Origin: Robertmurraya andreesenii
GTDB taxonomy: Bacteria > Bacillota > Bacilli > Bacillales > Cytobacillaceae
Assembly: GCF_030813005.1 (NCBI RefSeq)
Contig: NZ_JAUSTU010000012.1
Coordinates: 62,001 to 126,000 of the forward strand
Length of the DNA stretch: 64,000 nucleotides
Reading direction: 5' to 3'
A program made the translations under genes and the position numbers. Positions 51,306 to 60,253 of the stretch are shown piece by piece. Below the pieces are notes generated by a model, which worked only from the letters and a program-made list of their open reading frames with translations, was not told the origin of the DNA and ran no database searches. Position 1 is the first letter of the stretch; every line of letters starts with the position of its first letter.

Positions 51306-53384
51306 ATGATGCAAACAGTCATGATTGTTGGGGCGGGCAAGGGCGGCATGTCCATTCTTAAGATATTACGAGAAACTGCCGTGTTAAACGTCGTGGCTGT
51401 CATCGATCATAATCCGAATGCGCCGGGAATCGAATTTGCCATGCAGCAGGGAATTCAGGTCGGGACGGATTGGAAAGCTTTTTTGACGGATCAGGTCGAT
51501 ATCGTTATTGAAGTCACTGGAAGAGAAGCAGTCTTTAAAGAAATTCGTCAGGCAATCGGGCAAAGCACCATCTTAATTCCAGGTAGCATGGCTTTTCTCA
51601 TCGCGAAGCTAATTGAGGAGAAAGAAGCTCTTATTACAAAACTGAAAAATGAAACGGTTAAGCGTGATTTAATCTTCAATGCAACAAGTGATGGCATGAT
51701 TGTCGTTGACAGAGATTCCCACATTATTCTCATTAATAAAAGCGCAGCCGAAATGGTTGGAGTGGATAAACAGAAGGTGCTAGGAAAGCATGTCCTCGAT
51801 GTAATTCCGTCCAGTCGACTCCCAGCGGTTTTAAAAACAGGTCGTCCAGAAATGAACAAGGAACAAATGCTAGGAAATGGATTGAAAATCATCACAACAC
51901 GCATCCCAATCATCGATGCGAACCAGGAGCTGGTGGGGGCCTTTGCTGTTTTCAAAGATATTACTGAGGTGGTTCATCTTGCTGAGGAATTAACCAATCT
52001 CAAAGAAATCCAGACGATGCTCCATGCGGTGATTCAATCAAGTGATGAGGCCATTTCCGTCGTAGATGAGGAAGGAAAAGGAATTATCATTAATCCTGCG
52101 TATACCAGACTAACTGGGTTATCAGAGCATGAAGTGATCGGTCAGCCTGCGACAGCCGATATTTCTGAAGGAGATAGCATGCATATGCAGGTCCTCAAGA
52201 CTCGAAGGGCTGTGCGTGGAGTGGCGATGCGCTTGGGTCCGAATAAAAAAGAGGTTATCGTGAACGTGGCTCCGGTTATTGTAGATGGGAAGCTTAAGGG
52301 AAGTGTTGGTGTTATTCATGATATGTCAGAGCTCAAAAGTTTAAATCGTGAGCTCAGTCGAGCAAGACAAATTATTCGGACCCTTGAAGCAAAATATTCT
52401 TTTGAGGATATTATCGGTGATTCGGATGAAATGAAGCTGGCGATTGAGCAGGCAAAGCTCGGGGCAAAGACACCAGCGACTGTTCTCTTACGAGGAGAAT
52501 CTGGGACGGGAAAAGAGTTGTTTGCCCATGCCATACATAATGCGAGTGATCGAAGATTTAATAAATTTGTTCGTGTAAATTGTGCAGCGATTTCAGAATC
52601 ACTGTTAGAAAGTGAGCTCTTCGGCTATGAGGAGGGAGCTTTTTCTGGTGCGAAAAGAGGTGGAAAAAGAGGGCTGTTTGAAGAAGCGAACAATGGCAGT
52701 ATCTTTTTGGATGAAATCGGAGAGTTAACGGCGAATACTCAAGCAAAGTTATTGCGAGTTCTTCAGGAGAATGAAATTACTCGGGTAGGTGGAACGAAGC
52801 CAATTTCGATAAATGTACGAGTAATTGCTGCCACAAATGTCAATATTGAAAAAGGGATCATTAACGGAACCTTCAGGGAGGATTTATACTATCGATTAAA
52901 TCGAATGCCGATTCATATTCCTCCACTAAGAAATCGCAAGGAGGATATCCCTTTATTATGCAATCGATTGCTTGAGAAAATCAATCAGGATTACGGCCGG
53001 AATGTAGAAGGGATTTCAGCAGCGGCTAGAAATCGGCTCCTTCAATATCATTGGCCGGGGAATGTCAGGGAGCTTGAGAACATCCTTGGCAGAGCCGTTA
53101 TTTTCATGAGTAATCACGAATCCGAAATTGACCTTGAACATTTGCCAGAGTTAGTCCGAGATACGACAGGAAAACCGGATCATGTGTCACTCCCTCTTGC
53201 CGAAGGAAAGACCCTCCATACCCTAGTTGAACAGTTTGAAAGGAATCTGATCGTTGACATGCTAAAAAGGATGAAGGGGAATAAGACTGAAACAGCTAAA
53301 GCCTTAGGCTTATCCGTAAGAAACCTCTATTATAAGCTTGAAAAATACAAAATTGCCAATGATGGCATGCAGGATTTTTCATAG
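51306..53384 (+). CDS. bkdR: Sigma-54-dependent activator BkdR
   Basis: A 692-residue enhancer-binding protein, the same length as B. subtilis BkdR. Domains: N-terminal Rossmann-like part (MIVGAGKGGMSIL), two PAS domains (about 125-220 and 235-340), AAA+ domain (Walker A GESGTGKELFAHAIH; NGSIFLDEIGEL), and a Fis-type HTH (NKTETAKALGLSVRNLYYKLE). The sigma-54-contacting loop reads GAFSGA instead of the usual GAFTGA. Start ATG 51306 (or 51309) with AGGTG upstream; the longer frame from 51210 lacks a site and would overlap the putative operator. Controls the adjacent bkd operon. Confidence 0.95.
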   Translation: MMQTVMIVGAGKGGMSILKILRETAVLNVVAVIDHNPNAPGIEFAMQQGIQVGTDWKAFLTDQVDIVIEVTGREAVFKEIRQAIGQSTILIPGSMAFLIAKLIEEKEALITKLKNETVKRDLIFNATSDGMIVVDRDSHIILINKSAAEMVGVDKQKVLGKHVLDVIPSSRLPAVLKTGRPEMNKEQMLGNGLKIITTRIPIIDANQELVGAFAVFKDITEVVHLAEELTNLKEIQTMLHAVIQSSDEAISVVDEEGKGIIINPAYTRLTGLSEHEVIGQPATADISEGDSMHMQVLKTRRAVRGVAMRLGPNKKEVIVNVAPVIVDGKLKGSVGVIHDMSELKSLNRELSRARQIIRTLEAKYSFEDIIGDSDEMKLAIEQAKLGAKTPATVLLRGESGTGKELFAHAIHNASDRRFNKFVRVNCAAISESLLESELFGYEEGAFSGAKRGGKRGLFEEANNGSIFLDEIGELTANTQAKLLRVLQENEITRVGGTKPISINVRVIAATNVNIEKGIINGTFREDLYYRLNRMPIHIPPLRNRKEDIPLLCNRLLEKINQDYGRNVEGISAAARNRLLQYHWPGNVRELENILGRAVIFMSNHESEIDLEHLPELVRDTTGKPDHVSLPLAEGKTLHTLVEQFERNLIVDMLKRMKGNKTETAKALGLSVRNLYYKLEKYKIANDGMQDFS

Positions 53385-53394
53385 GTATGAAAAA
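53375..53394 (+). promoter_or_regulatory. Palindrome at bkdR end, candidate upstream activating site
   Basis: TTTTTCAT-AGGT-ATGAAAAA is a perfect 8-bp inverted repeat spanning the bkdR stop codon, about 50 bp upstream of the -24 box of the sigma-54 promoter. Placement suits an enhancer site for BkdR. Confidence 0.55.
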
Positions 53395-53418
53395 AAATTC
53401 ATGGTTTATGGTCAATTA

Positions 53419-53432
53419 TTAAAACGCTTTCA
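53419..53432 (+). promoter_or_regulatory. Cre-like site before the bkd promoter
   Basis: TTAAAACGCTTTCA matches the CcpA operator consensus TGWAANCGNTNWCA at 13 of 14 positions (second base T instead of G). It lies 12 bp before the sigma-54 promoter. Suggests catabolite control of branched-chain amino acid breakdown; inferred. Confidence 0.5.
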
Positions 53433-53443
53433 TTATTTTTCTC

Positions 53444-53460
53444 TTGGCACGTTTCTTGCA
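53444..53460 (+). promoter_or_regulatory. Sigma-54 (SigL) promoter of the bkd operon
   Basis: TTGGCACGTTTCTTGCA matches the -24/-12 consensus TGGCAC-N5-TTGCA exactly. It lies 80 bp before ptb and just after bkdR, in agreement with SigL/BkdR control in B. subtilis. Confidence 0.93.
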
Positions 53461-53540
53461 GAATAATATCTGCCAAATTATAAATCTGTATTCGACCGTG
53501 ATAATAAGAGAAGAGTCATGAGAAGGAGGTTGAATACTGA

Positions 53541-54449
53541 ATGAAATTGGATTCGCTAATTGAAAGAGCCAGCCAATTTGGAGAAAAGACGGTCGCAGTA
53601 GCTGCTGCAGAAGATGAGGAAGTACTTGAAGCTATATGCCATGCCTTGCAATTAAATCTAGCTCGTTTCTTATTATTTGGTGATAAGGAGAAAATATCGG
53701 CGATGATGGAGAGAAAATTTCCAGGAATGCATCAACATCAAAAACTGGAAATGATTCATACACCGACAAACTCCCTTGCCGTTGAGAAAGCAGTAAGAGC
53801 AGTTCATATAGGTGAAGCCAATGTGTTAATGAAAGGGAATGTCCAAACGGCTACCTTGTTAAAGACCATTCTAAATAAAGAGTATGGACTAAGAACGGGT
53901 CGGATCCTTTCACAGGTGGCTGTCTTTGAAATACCGGACTTCGAACGATTCATCTTCATTACGGATTCAGCTATGAATATGGAGCCAAATGTTGAGCAAA
54001 AGGCTGAAATAATATCGAATGCCGTTCAAATTGCGAGAAGTATTGGTTTAGAATGTCCACTTGTTGCCCCAATCGCCGCTGTTGAGGTGGTGAATCCGAA
54101 CATGCAGGCAACAATCGATGCGGCCATTCTAACTCAGATGAACCGAAGGGGACAAATTGTAAATTGCATTGTCGACGGACCACTCGGCTTTGATAATGCA
54201 GTATCAATTAGTGCTGCTGAACATAAGAGCATTAACAGTGAAGTTGCCGGTCGCGCCGATATTCTTTTAGTACCGACACTCGAGGTGGGGAATGCTCTGT
54301 ATAAATCATTAACCTACTTTGCCAAGGCAAAGGTCAGTTCCGTTATTGCTGGGGCGAAGGCACCCATTGTACTCACTTCTCGTGCTGACACTGCCGAAGC
54401 CAAGTTTAATTCTTTAGTATTAGCGATATGTTCCGCAAATGAAAGCTGA
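53541..54449 (+). CDS. ptb: Phosphate butyryltransferase
   Basis: A 302-residue phosphotransacylase (VLMKGNVQTATLLKTILNKEYGLRTGR; SAMNMEPNVEQKAEI; DGPLGFDNAVS). It converts branched acyl-CoA and phosphate to acyl phosphate, which Buk turns into acid plus ATP. AGAAGGAGG precedes the ATG. First gene after the sigma-54 promoter. Confidence 0.94.
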   Translation: MKLDSLIERASQFGEKTVAVAAAEDEEVLEAICHALQLNLARFLLFGDKEKISAMMERKFPGMHQHQKLEMIHTPTNSLAVEKAVRAVHIGEANVLMKGNVQTATLLKTILNKEYGLRTGRILSQVAVFEIPDFERFIFITDSAMNMEPNVEQKAEIISNAVQIARSIGLECPLVAPIAAVEVVNPNMQATIDAAILTQMNRRGQIVNCIVDGPLGFDNAVSISAAEHKSINSEVAGRADILLVPTLEVGNALYKSLTYFAKAKVSSVIAGAKAPIVLTSRADTAEAKFNSLVLAICSANES

Positions 54450-54483
54450 AATGAAATTTTTAACTCAAAGGAGAGGTTGAAAA

Positions 54484-55578
54484 ATGGAAATTTTTAAATA
54501 TATGGAAACTTATGATTATGAACAGCTCGTTTTTTGTCAGGACAAACAATCTGGATTGAAGGCGATCATTGCCATTCACGATACGACATTAGGGCCAGCT
54601 CTAGGTGGAACGAGAATGTGGACTTATGATTCTGAGGAAGCAGCGATTGAGGATGCCTTGCGCTTAGCCAAAGGCATGACTTACAAGAACGCTGCAGCTG
54701 GATTGAATCTAGGTGGTGGAAAGACGGTAATTATCGGTGATCCTCGTAAAGATAAGAACGAGGAAATGTTCCGTGCATTCGGTCGCTATATTCAAGGCCT
54801 GAATGGACGCTATATTACCGCAGAGGATGTCGGTACAACGGTAGCGGATATGGATTTGATTCACGAAGAAACCGATTATGTAACAGGGATTTCTCCTGCA
54901 TTCGGTTCATCAGGAAATCCTTCACCAGTCACAGCCTATGGCGTATATCGTGGAATGAAGGCTGCAGCTAAAGCAGCATTTGGAGATGACTCCCTAGAAG
55001 GAAAGGTCATTGCGATACAAGGAATCGGCAATGTTGCCTATAATTTATGTCGCCATCTTCATGAAGAAGGTGCAAAGCTCATCGTTACTGATATTAACAA
55101 AGAGGCTGTCGGTCGAGCTGTAGAAGAATTTGGCGCTACCGCTGTTGATCCGAATGAAATCTACGGAGTCGAGTGTGATATTTATGCACCTTGTGCTCTT
55201 GGTGCGGTTATTAACGATGATACGATTCCTTTAATGAAAGCGAAGGTTATTGCGGGTGCGGCTAATAACCAATTAAAAGATACTCGCCACGGTGATATCA
55301 TTCATGAAATGGGGATCATTTATGCACCGGATTATGTCATTAATGCTGGTGGAGTTATCAATGTTGCAGACGAACTCTATGGCTATAATCGTGAGCGTGC
55401 GATGAAGCGTGTGGAAACCATCTACAACAATATTGAAAAGGTAATTGAAATTGCCAAGCGAGATGGAATACCTACGTATAAGGCAGCTGATCGAATGGCG
55501 GAAGAGCGGATTGAAAGAATGCGCAACTCCCGAAGCCAGTTCCTTCAAAATGAACATCATATTTTAAGCAGAAGATAA
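54484..55578 (+). CDS. bcd: Leucine dehydrogenase
   Basis: A 364-residue NAD-dependent branched-chain amino acid dehydrogenase. GPALGGTRMW and AAGLNLGGGKTVI hold the substrate site with the catalytic Lys; VIAIQGIGNVAYNLCRHLHEEG is the NAD-binding glycine loop. It deaminates Leu, Ile and Val to 2-oxo acids for the Bkd complex. AAAGGAGAGG precedes the ATG. Confidence 0.96.
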   Translation: MEIFKYMETYDYEQLVFCQDKQSGLKAIIAIHDTTLGPALGGTRMWTYDSEEAAIEDALRLAKGMTYKNAAAGLNLGGGKTVIIGDPRKDKNEEMFRAFGRYIQGLNGRYITAEDVGTTVADMDLIHEETDYVTGISPAFGSSGNPSPVTAYGVYRGMKAAAKAAFGDDSLEGKVIAIQGIGNVAYNLCRHLHEEGAKLIVTDINKEAVGRAVEEFGATAVDPNEIYGVECDIYAPCALGAVINDDTIPLMKAKVIAGAANNQLKDTRHGDIIHEMGIIYAPDYVINAGGVINVADELYGYNRERAMKRVETIYNNIEKVIEIAKRDGIPTYKAADRMAEERIERMRNSRSQFLQNEHHILSRR

Positions 55579-55592
55579 AGAATGTAAGGAGA

Positions 55593-55628
55593 ATAAGCTG
55601 AATAGGTGAACTGCATTCAGCTTTTTTT
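55593..55628 (+). terminator. Intrinsic terminator inside the bkd operon
   Basis: AAGCTGAAT / ATTCAGCTT stem around AGGTGAACTGC, followed by a T-run. It lies between bcd and buk and may give partial termination, lowering the downstream genes relative to ptb-bcd. Confidence 0.75.
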
Positions 55629-55663
55629 CCTACCTAGTCATCGTTTTATTGGAGGGTTATACT

Positions 55664-56782
55664 GTGCCACAATCTGTTAATCGAATTCTCGTCATCAACC
55701 CTGGCTCGACTTCCACAAAAATTGGAGTTTTCGATAATGAGCTACCCATATTTGAAAAAAACATTCGTCATGATCGGGAAAGATTAAGTGAATTTAACAA
55801 AATCATTGACCAATATGAATTTCGCAAAAATACGATTCTCGAATCATTGGATACAGAAGGAATTAATATTTCGAAGCTCGATGCCGTATGTGGACGTGGA
55901 GGCCTGCTTCGTCCGATTGAAGGCGGTACTTATCGAGTGAATGATTCCATGCTCTCTGATTTACGTGCAGGCTTTGCTGGTGAGCATGCTTCTAACCTCG
56001 GGGGGATTCTTGCTTTTGAAATCGCAGCAGGGTTAAATATTCCGGCCTATATCGTTGATCCTGTCGTAGTCGATGAAATGGAGCCGGTTGCACGTATTTC
56101 GGGCTTTTCTTTAATCGAAAGGAAAAGTATTTTTCATGCTCTTAACCAAAAAGCAGTCGCCAGAAGAGTCGCCAAGGAGCTGGGACTGAAGTACGAGAAT
56201 CTCAATTTCATTGTCGCTCATATGGGCGGCGGTATCACAGTTGGGGCACATAAAAAAGGTAGGGTAGTCGATGTCAACAATGGCTTGCACGGTGATGGCC
56301 CTTTTAGTCCTGAACGCGCTGGAACCGTGCCCGCAGGAGATTTAGTTTCCCTCTGCTATTCAGGCCAGTATTTTTTTGAGGAAATCATGAAAAGGCTTGT
56401 CGGACAGGGTGGCCTCGTCGGTTACTTACAAACGAATGATGCTCTTCAAGTCGAAAACATGATTGCAAATGGTGATGAAGAGGCTCGTCTTGTATATGAA
56501 GCGATGGCCTATCAGGTTGCGAAGGAAATTGGTGCTGCTAGTGCCGTTTTGGCAGGAAAAGTGGATGCCATTATTCTAACAGGAGGACTCGCTTACGGAA
56601 AAGAGTTTGTCAGCACTATTAGTGAACGGGTTCACTGGATAGCTGACGTCATTGTGAAACCGGGTGAGAATGAGCTGCAGGCACTCGCTGAAGGGGCGCT
56701 TAGAGTTCTGCGCGGTGAGGAAAGAGAAAAAGAATATCATGTGGCTTCTAATAGTAATGAGAAGGTTCTTAAAGGGAGGTAG
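55664..56782 (+). CDS. buk: Butyrate kinase (branched-chain fatty acid kinase)
   Basis: A 372-residue ASKHA-fold kinase (INPGSTSTKIGVFD at the N-terminus; VAHMGGGITVGAHKKGRVVDVNNGLHGDGPFSPERAG; AIILTGGLAYGKEFV). Makes ATP from branched acyl phosphate. GTG start at 55664 with GGAGGG upstream; the TTG at 55649 lies within that site. Confidence 0.94.
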   Translation: MPQSVNRILVINPGSTSTKIGVFDNELPIFEKNIRHDRERLSEFNKIIDQYEFRKNTILESLDTEGINISKLDAVCGRGGLLRPIEGGTYRVNDSMLSDLRAGFAGEHASNLGGILAFEIAAGLNIPAYIVDPVVVDEMEPVARISGFSLIERKSIFHALNQKAVARRVAKELGLKYENLNFIVAHMGGGITVGAHKKGRVVDVNNGLHGDGPFSPERAGTVPAGDLVSLCYSGQYFFEEIMKRLVGQGGLVGYLQTNDALQVENMIANGDEEARLVYEAMAYQVAKEIGAASAVLAGKVDAIILTGGLAYGKEFVSTISERVHWIADVIVKPGENELQALAEGALRVLRGEEREKEYHVASNSNEKVLKGR

Positions 56783-56787
56783 TCACG

Positions 56788-58209
56788 GTGGCGAAGGAAT
56801 ATGATTTAGTGATTTTAGGTGGGGGTACAGGCGGATATGTAGCAGCAGTCCGTGCCGCACAGCTTGGATTGAATACAGCTATTGTAGAAAAAGAAAAGCT
56901 TGGCGGAACATGCCTGCACAAAGGCTGTATTCCAAGTAAAGCGCTTTTAAGAAGTGCTGAGGTATTTGCGACAATTAAGCGCAGCGAGGAATTTGGCGTG
57001 GAGACATCTGGTGTGGCCCTTAATTTCGCCAGAGTTCAGGATAGAAAAACGAAGATTATCGATCAGCTTCATAAAGGCGTCGAGCATTTAATGAAGAAGG
57101 GAAAAATCGATGTCTATGAAGGGCTTGGAAGGATATTGGGCCCATCCATTTTCTCACCTATGCCAGGCACGATTTCTGTTGAAATGAATAATGGTGAAGA
57201 AAATGAAATGCTTATTCCGAAGAATGTCATCATCGCAACCGGCTCTCGACCAAGAACTCTTCCGGGATTAGAAATTGATGGGAAGTATGTGATGACCTCT
57301 GATGAAGCACTGCAAATGGAATCGCTTCCAAGCTCCATCATTATTGTTGGCGGTGGAGTGATTGGAATCGAATGGGCATCCATGCTTTCTGATTTCGGAG
57401 TAGATGTGACTGTATTAGAATATGCGGATCGCATTATTCCTACAGAGGATAAGGATATTTCCAAAGAAATGCAAAGATTGATGAAGAAAAGGAAAATCAA
57501 AGTTGTTACAGGAGCAAAGGTGCTTCCAGAAACCTTACAAAAGGGAGAAGGAGTTGCGATTTCTGCGGAAGTAAAGGGAGAGCAAAAAGAATTCCATGCT
57601 GAGAAAATGCTCGTTTCCGTAGGGCGCATGGCAAATGTAGAAGGAATTGGCCTTGAGAATACAGATATACAAGTTGAAAAAGGCGTGATCGTTACGAACT
57701 CTTTTTATCAAACGAAGGAATCTCATATCTACGCGATTGGGGACTGTATTGGTGGGATGCAGCTAGCACATGTCGCTTCTCATGAGGGGATTGTTGCTGT
57801 AGAGCATATAGTTGGAGAGAGCCCAGAGCCTCTTCAATATCACTTGATTTCCAGATGTATCTACAGCTCTCCAGAGGTTGCTAGTGTCGGCTTGACAGAG
57901 GATGAAGCGAAGGAAAAAGGACATAAGGTCAAGGTGGGCAAGTTCTCATTTCGTGCCATTGGCAAAGCGCTTGTTTTTGGTGAATCCGATGGCTTTGTCA
58001 AAATGATTGCCGATGAAGACACAAATGATATTTTGGGAGTGCATATGATTGGTCCTCATGTGACTGACATGATTTCTGAGGCAGGGTTAGCACAAGTGTT
58101 GGATGCAACACCTTGGGAGGTTGCCCACACGATACACCCGCATCCAACCCTATCCGAAGCAATTGGAGAAGCAGCCTTAGCAGTAGATGGCAAGGCAATT
58201 CATGGATAA
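56788..58209 (+). CDS. lpdV: Dihydrolipoamide dehydrogenase of the branched-chain 2-oxo acid complex
   Basis: A 473-residue E3 flavoprotein: FAD motif GGGTGGYVAAVRAAQLG, redox disulfide GGTCLHKGCIPSK, NAD motif VGGGVIGIEWASML, and the C-terminal HPHPTLSE with the catalytic His. GTG start at 56788, GGGAGG upstream, 5 bp after buk. Confidence 0.95.
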   Translation: MAKEYDLVILGGGTGGYVAAVRAAQLGLNTAIVEKEKLGGTCLHKGCIPSKALLRSAEVFATIKRSEEFGVETSGVALNFARVQDRKTKIIDQLHKGVEHLMKKGKIDVYEGLGRILGPSIFSPMPGTISVEMNNGEENEMLIPKNVIIATGSRPRTLPGLEIDGKYVMTSDEALQMESLPSSIIIVGGGVIGIEWASMLSDFGVDVTVLEYADRIIPTEDKDISKEMQRLMKKRKIKVVTGAKVLPETLQKGEGVAISAEVKGEQKEFHAEKMLVSVGRMANVEGIGLENTDIQVEKGVIVTNSFYQTKESHIYAIGDCIGGMQLAHVASHEGIVAVEHIVGESPEPLQYHLISRCIYSSPEVASVGLTEDEAKEKGHKVKVGKFSFRAIGKALVFGESDGFVKMIADEDTNDILGVHMIGPHVTDMISEAGLAQVLDATPWEVAHTIHPHPTLSEAIGEAALAVDGKAIHG

Positions 58210-58230
58210 TTTTTCCGAGGAGGGAATTGA

Positions 58231-59223
58231 ATGGCTGAAAATCGTCATAATGCTCTAGGTTTGAGCGATCAGGATGTATTATCAATGTATGAAACGATGC
58301 TATTGGCAAGACGCATCGACGAACGGATGTGGCTTTTGAACCGTGCTGGTAAAATTCCTTTTGTCATTTCATGTCAGGGTCAGGAGGCAGCACAGGTTGG
58401 GGCAGCATTTGCTTTAGATAAAGATAAGGACTATGTTCTTCCTTATTATCGGGATATGGGCGTGGTCCTCACCTTTGGCATGACAGCAAGAGATTTAATG
58501 CTTTCAGCCTTTGCGAAGGCAGAGGACCCAAATTCTGGTGGTCGTCAAATGCCAGGGCATTTTGGACAGAAAAAGAACCGCATTGTAACAGGCTCATCCC
58601 CTGTAACCACTCAGGTTCCCCATGCGGTCGGTGTAGCACTCGGTGGAAAGATGGAAGGGAAGGACTTAGTTGCCTTTGTCACCTTTGGAGAAGGCTCCTC
58701 GAACCAGGGGGACTTCCATGAGGGGGCAAACTTTGCGGGTGTTCATAAACTACCTGTTATTTTCATGTGTGAGAATAATAAATATGCGATTTCCGTCCCG
58801 ATTGAAAAACAGCTAGCCTGTGAGAAGGTATCAGACCGTGCCATTGGATATGGTATGCCGGGAGTGACAGTGGATGGAAATGATCCCCTTGAGGTTTACA
58901 AGGTCGTGAAGGAAGCTGCTGAACGTGGTCGTCGTGGGGAAGGTCCGTCCTTAATTGAGACCATTTCCTATCGTCTCACTCCGCATTCCTCTGATGACGA
59001 TGACCGTAGCTACCGTGCACCGGATGAAGTAGCTGAGGCGAAGACGAAGGATCCAATCATCACTTTTGGTGCTTATTTGAAGGAAACCGGTGTCATGGAT
59101 GATACCCTTGAAGCAGCCATTAATGAAAAGGTTATGAAAATAGTAAATGAAGCGACAGATTACGCAGAAAATGCTCCATATGCTGAACCAGAATATGCGT
59201 TGAAGCATGTCTATGCTGAGTAA
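58231..59223 (+). CDS. bkdAA: 2-oxoisovalerate dehydrogenase E1 alpha subunit
   Basis: A 330-residue ThDP-binding E1 alpha (LARRIDERMWLLNRAGKIPF; FGEGSSNQGDFHEGANFAGVHKLPVIFMCENNKYAIS is the ThDP/Mg motif; TPHSSDDDDRSYR the phosphorylation-loop equivalent). Decarboxylates branched 2-oxo acids. GAGGAGGG precedes the ATG. Confidence 0.95.
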   Translation: MAENRHNALGLSDQDVLSMYETMLLARRIDERMWLLNRAGKIPFVISCQGQEAAQVGAAFALDKDKDYVLPYYRDMGVVLTFGMTARDLMLSAFAKAEDPNSGGRQMPGHFGQKKNRIVTGSSPVTTQVPHAVGVALGGKMEGKDLVAFVTFGEGSSNQGDFHEGANFAGVHKLPVIFMCENNKYAISVPIEKQLACEKVSDRAIGYGMPGVTVDGNDPLEVYKVVKEAAERGRRGEGPSLIETISYRLTPHSSDDDDRSYRAPDEVAEAKTKDPIITFGAYLKETGVMDDTLEAAINEKVMKIVNEATDYAENAPYAEPEYALKHVYAE

Positions 59224-59235
59224 GGGGGAGATGAA

Positions 59236-60219
59236 ATGCCAGTAATTTCTTATATTGATGCCGTGACGATGGCTATTCGCGAGGAAATGGAAAGAGATCC
59301 GAAGGTTTTCGTTCTTGGTGAGGATGTCGGGAAAAAAGGTGGAGTCTTTAAGGCGACGCAAGGGTTATATGAACAGTTTGGCGAGGACCGTGTAATGGAT
59401 ACTCCCCTTGCTGAATCGGCAATAGCAGGAGTTGGTATCGGAGCGGCAATGTACGGGATGCGCCCCATTGCCGAAATGCAATTTGCAGATTTTATTATGC
59501 CTGCTGTCAACCAGATTATTTCGGAGGCTGCGAGAATTCGTTATCGTTCCAACAATGATTGGAATTGTCCCATTGTCATTCGTGCTCCTTATGGGGGAGG
59601 GATTCATGGGGCATTGTATCATTCCCAATCAGTTGAAGCGATTTTTGCCAACCAGCCCGGACTCAAAATTGTCATGCCTTCCACCCCTTACGATGTGAAG
59701 GGACTTCTTAAGGCAGCGATTCGAGATGAGGATCCTGTTCTCTTTTTCGAGCATAAAAGGGCTTATCGTCTGATCAAGGGTGAGGTTCCAACGGATGATT
59801 ATGTTCTCCCAATCGGTAAGGCAGACGTCAAATGCGAGGGCGACGATATTACTGTCATTACTTATGGGCTCTGTGTTCATTTTGCCCTACAGGCTGCGGA
59901 AAAATTAGCGAGCGAGGGAATTTCTGCTCATATTCTCGATTTACGGACCATTTATCCTCTTGATAAGGAGGCCATTATCGAAGCGGCTTCAAAAACTGGG
60001 AAGGTCCTCCTTGTCACAGAGGATAATAAAGAAGGCAGCATTATCAGTGAAGTATCCGCGATTATCGCAGAGAACTGCCTTTTCGATTTGGATGCACCAA
60101 TTAAGCGATTAGCAGGTCCGGATGTTCCTGCGATGCCTTACGCACCTACAATGGAGAAATTTTTCATGGTCAATCCTGAAAAAATTGAGAAAGCGATGCG
60201 GGAATTAGCTGAATTCTAG
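59236..60219 (+). CDS. bkdAB: 2-oxoisovalerate dehydrogenase E1 beta subunit
   Basis: A 327-residue E1 beta (FVLGEDVGKKGGVFKATQGL; FADFIMPAVNQIISEAARIRYRSN; DLRTIYPLDKEAI). Pairs with BkdAA as an alpha2-beta2 enzyme. AAGGGGGAGA precedes the ATG, 12 bp after bkdAA. Confidence 0.95.
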   Translation: MPVISYIDAVTMAIREEMERDPKVFVLGEDVGKKGGVFKATQGLYEQFGEDRVMDTPLAESAIAGVGIGAAMYGMRPIAEMQFADFIMPAVNQIISEAARIRYRSNNDWNCPIVIRAPYGGGIHGALYHSQSVEAIFANQPGLKIVMPSTPYDVKGLLKAAIRDEDPVLFFEHKRAYRLIKGEVPTDDYVLPIGKADVKCEGDDITVITYGLCVHFALQAAEKLASEGISAHILDLRTIYPLDKEAIIEAASKTGKVLLVTEDNKEGSIISEVSAIIAENCLFDLDAPIKRLAGPDVPAMPYAPTMEKFFMVNPEKIEKAMRELAEF

Positions 60220-60253
60220 AATCTAGAGGATTTAACCGTAAGGAGGTTGTCAT

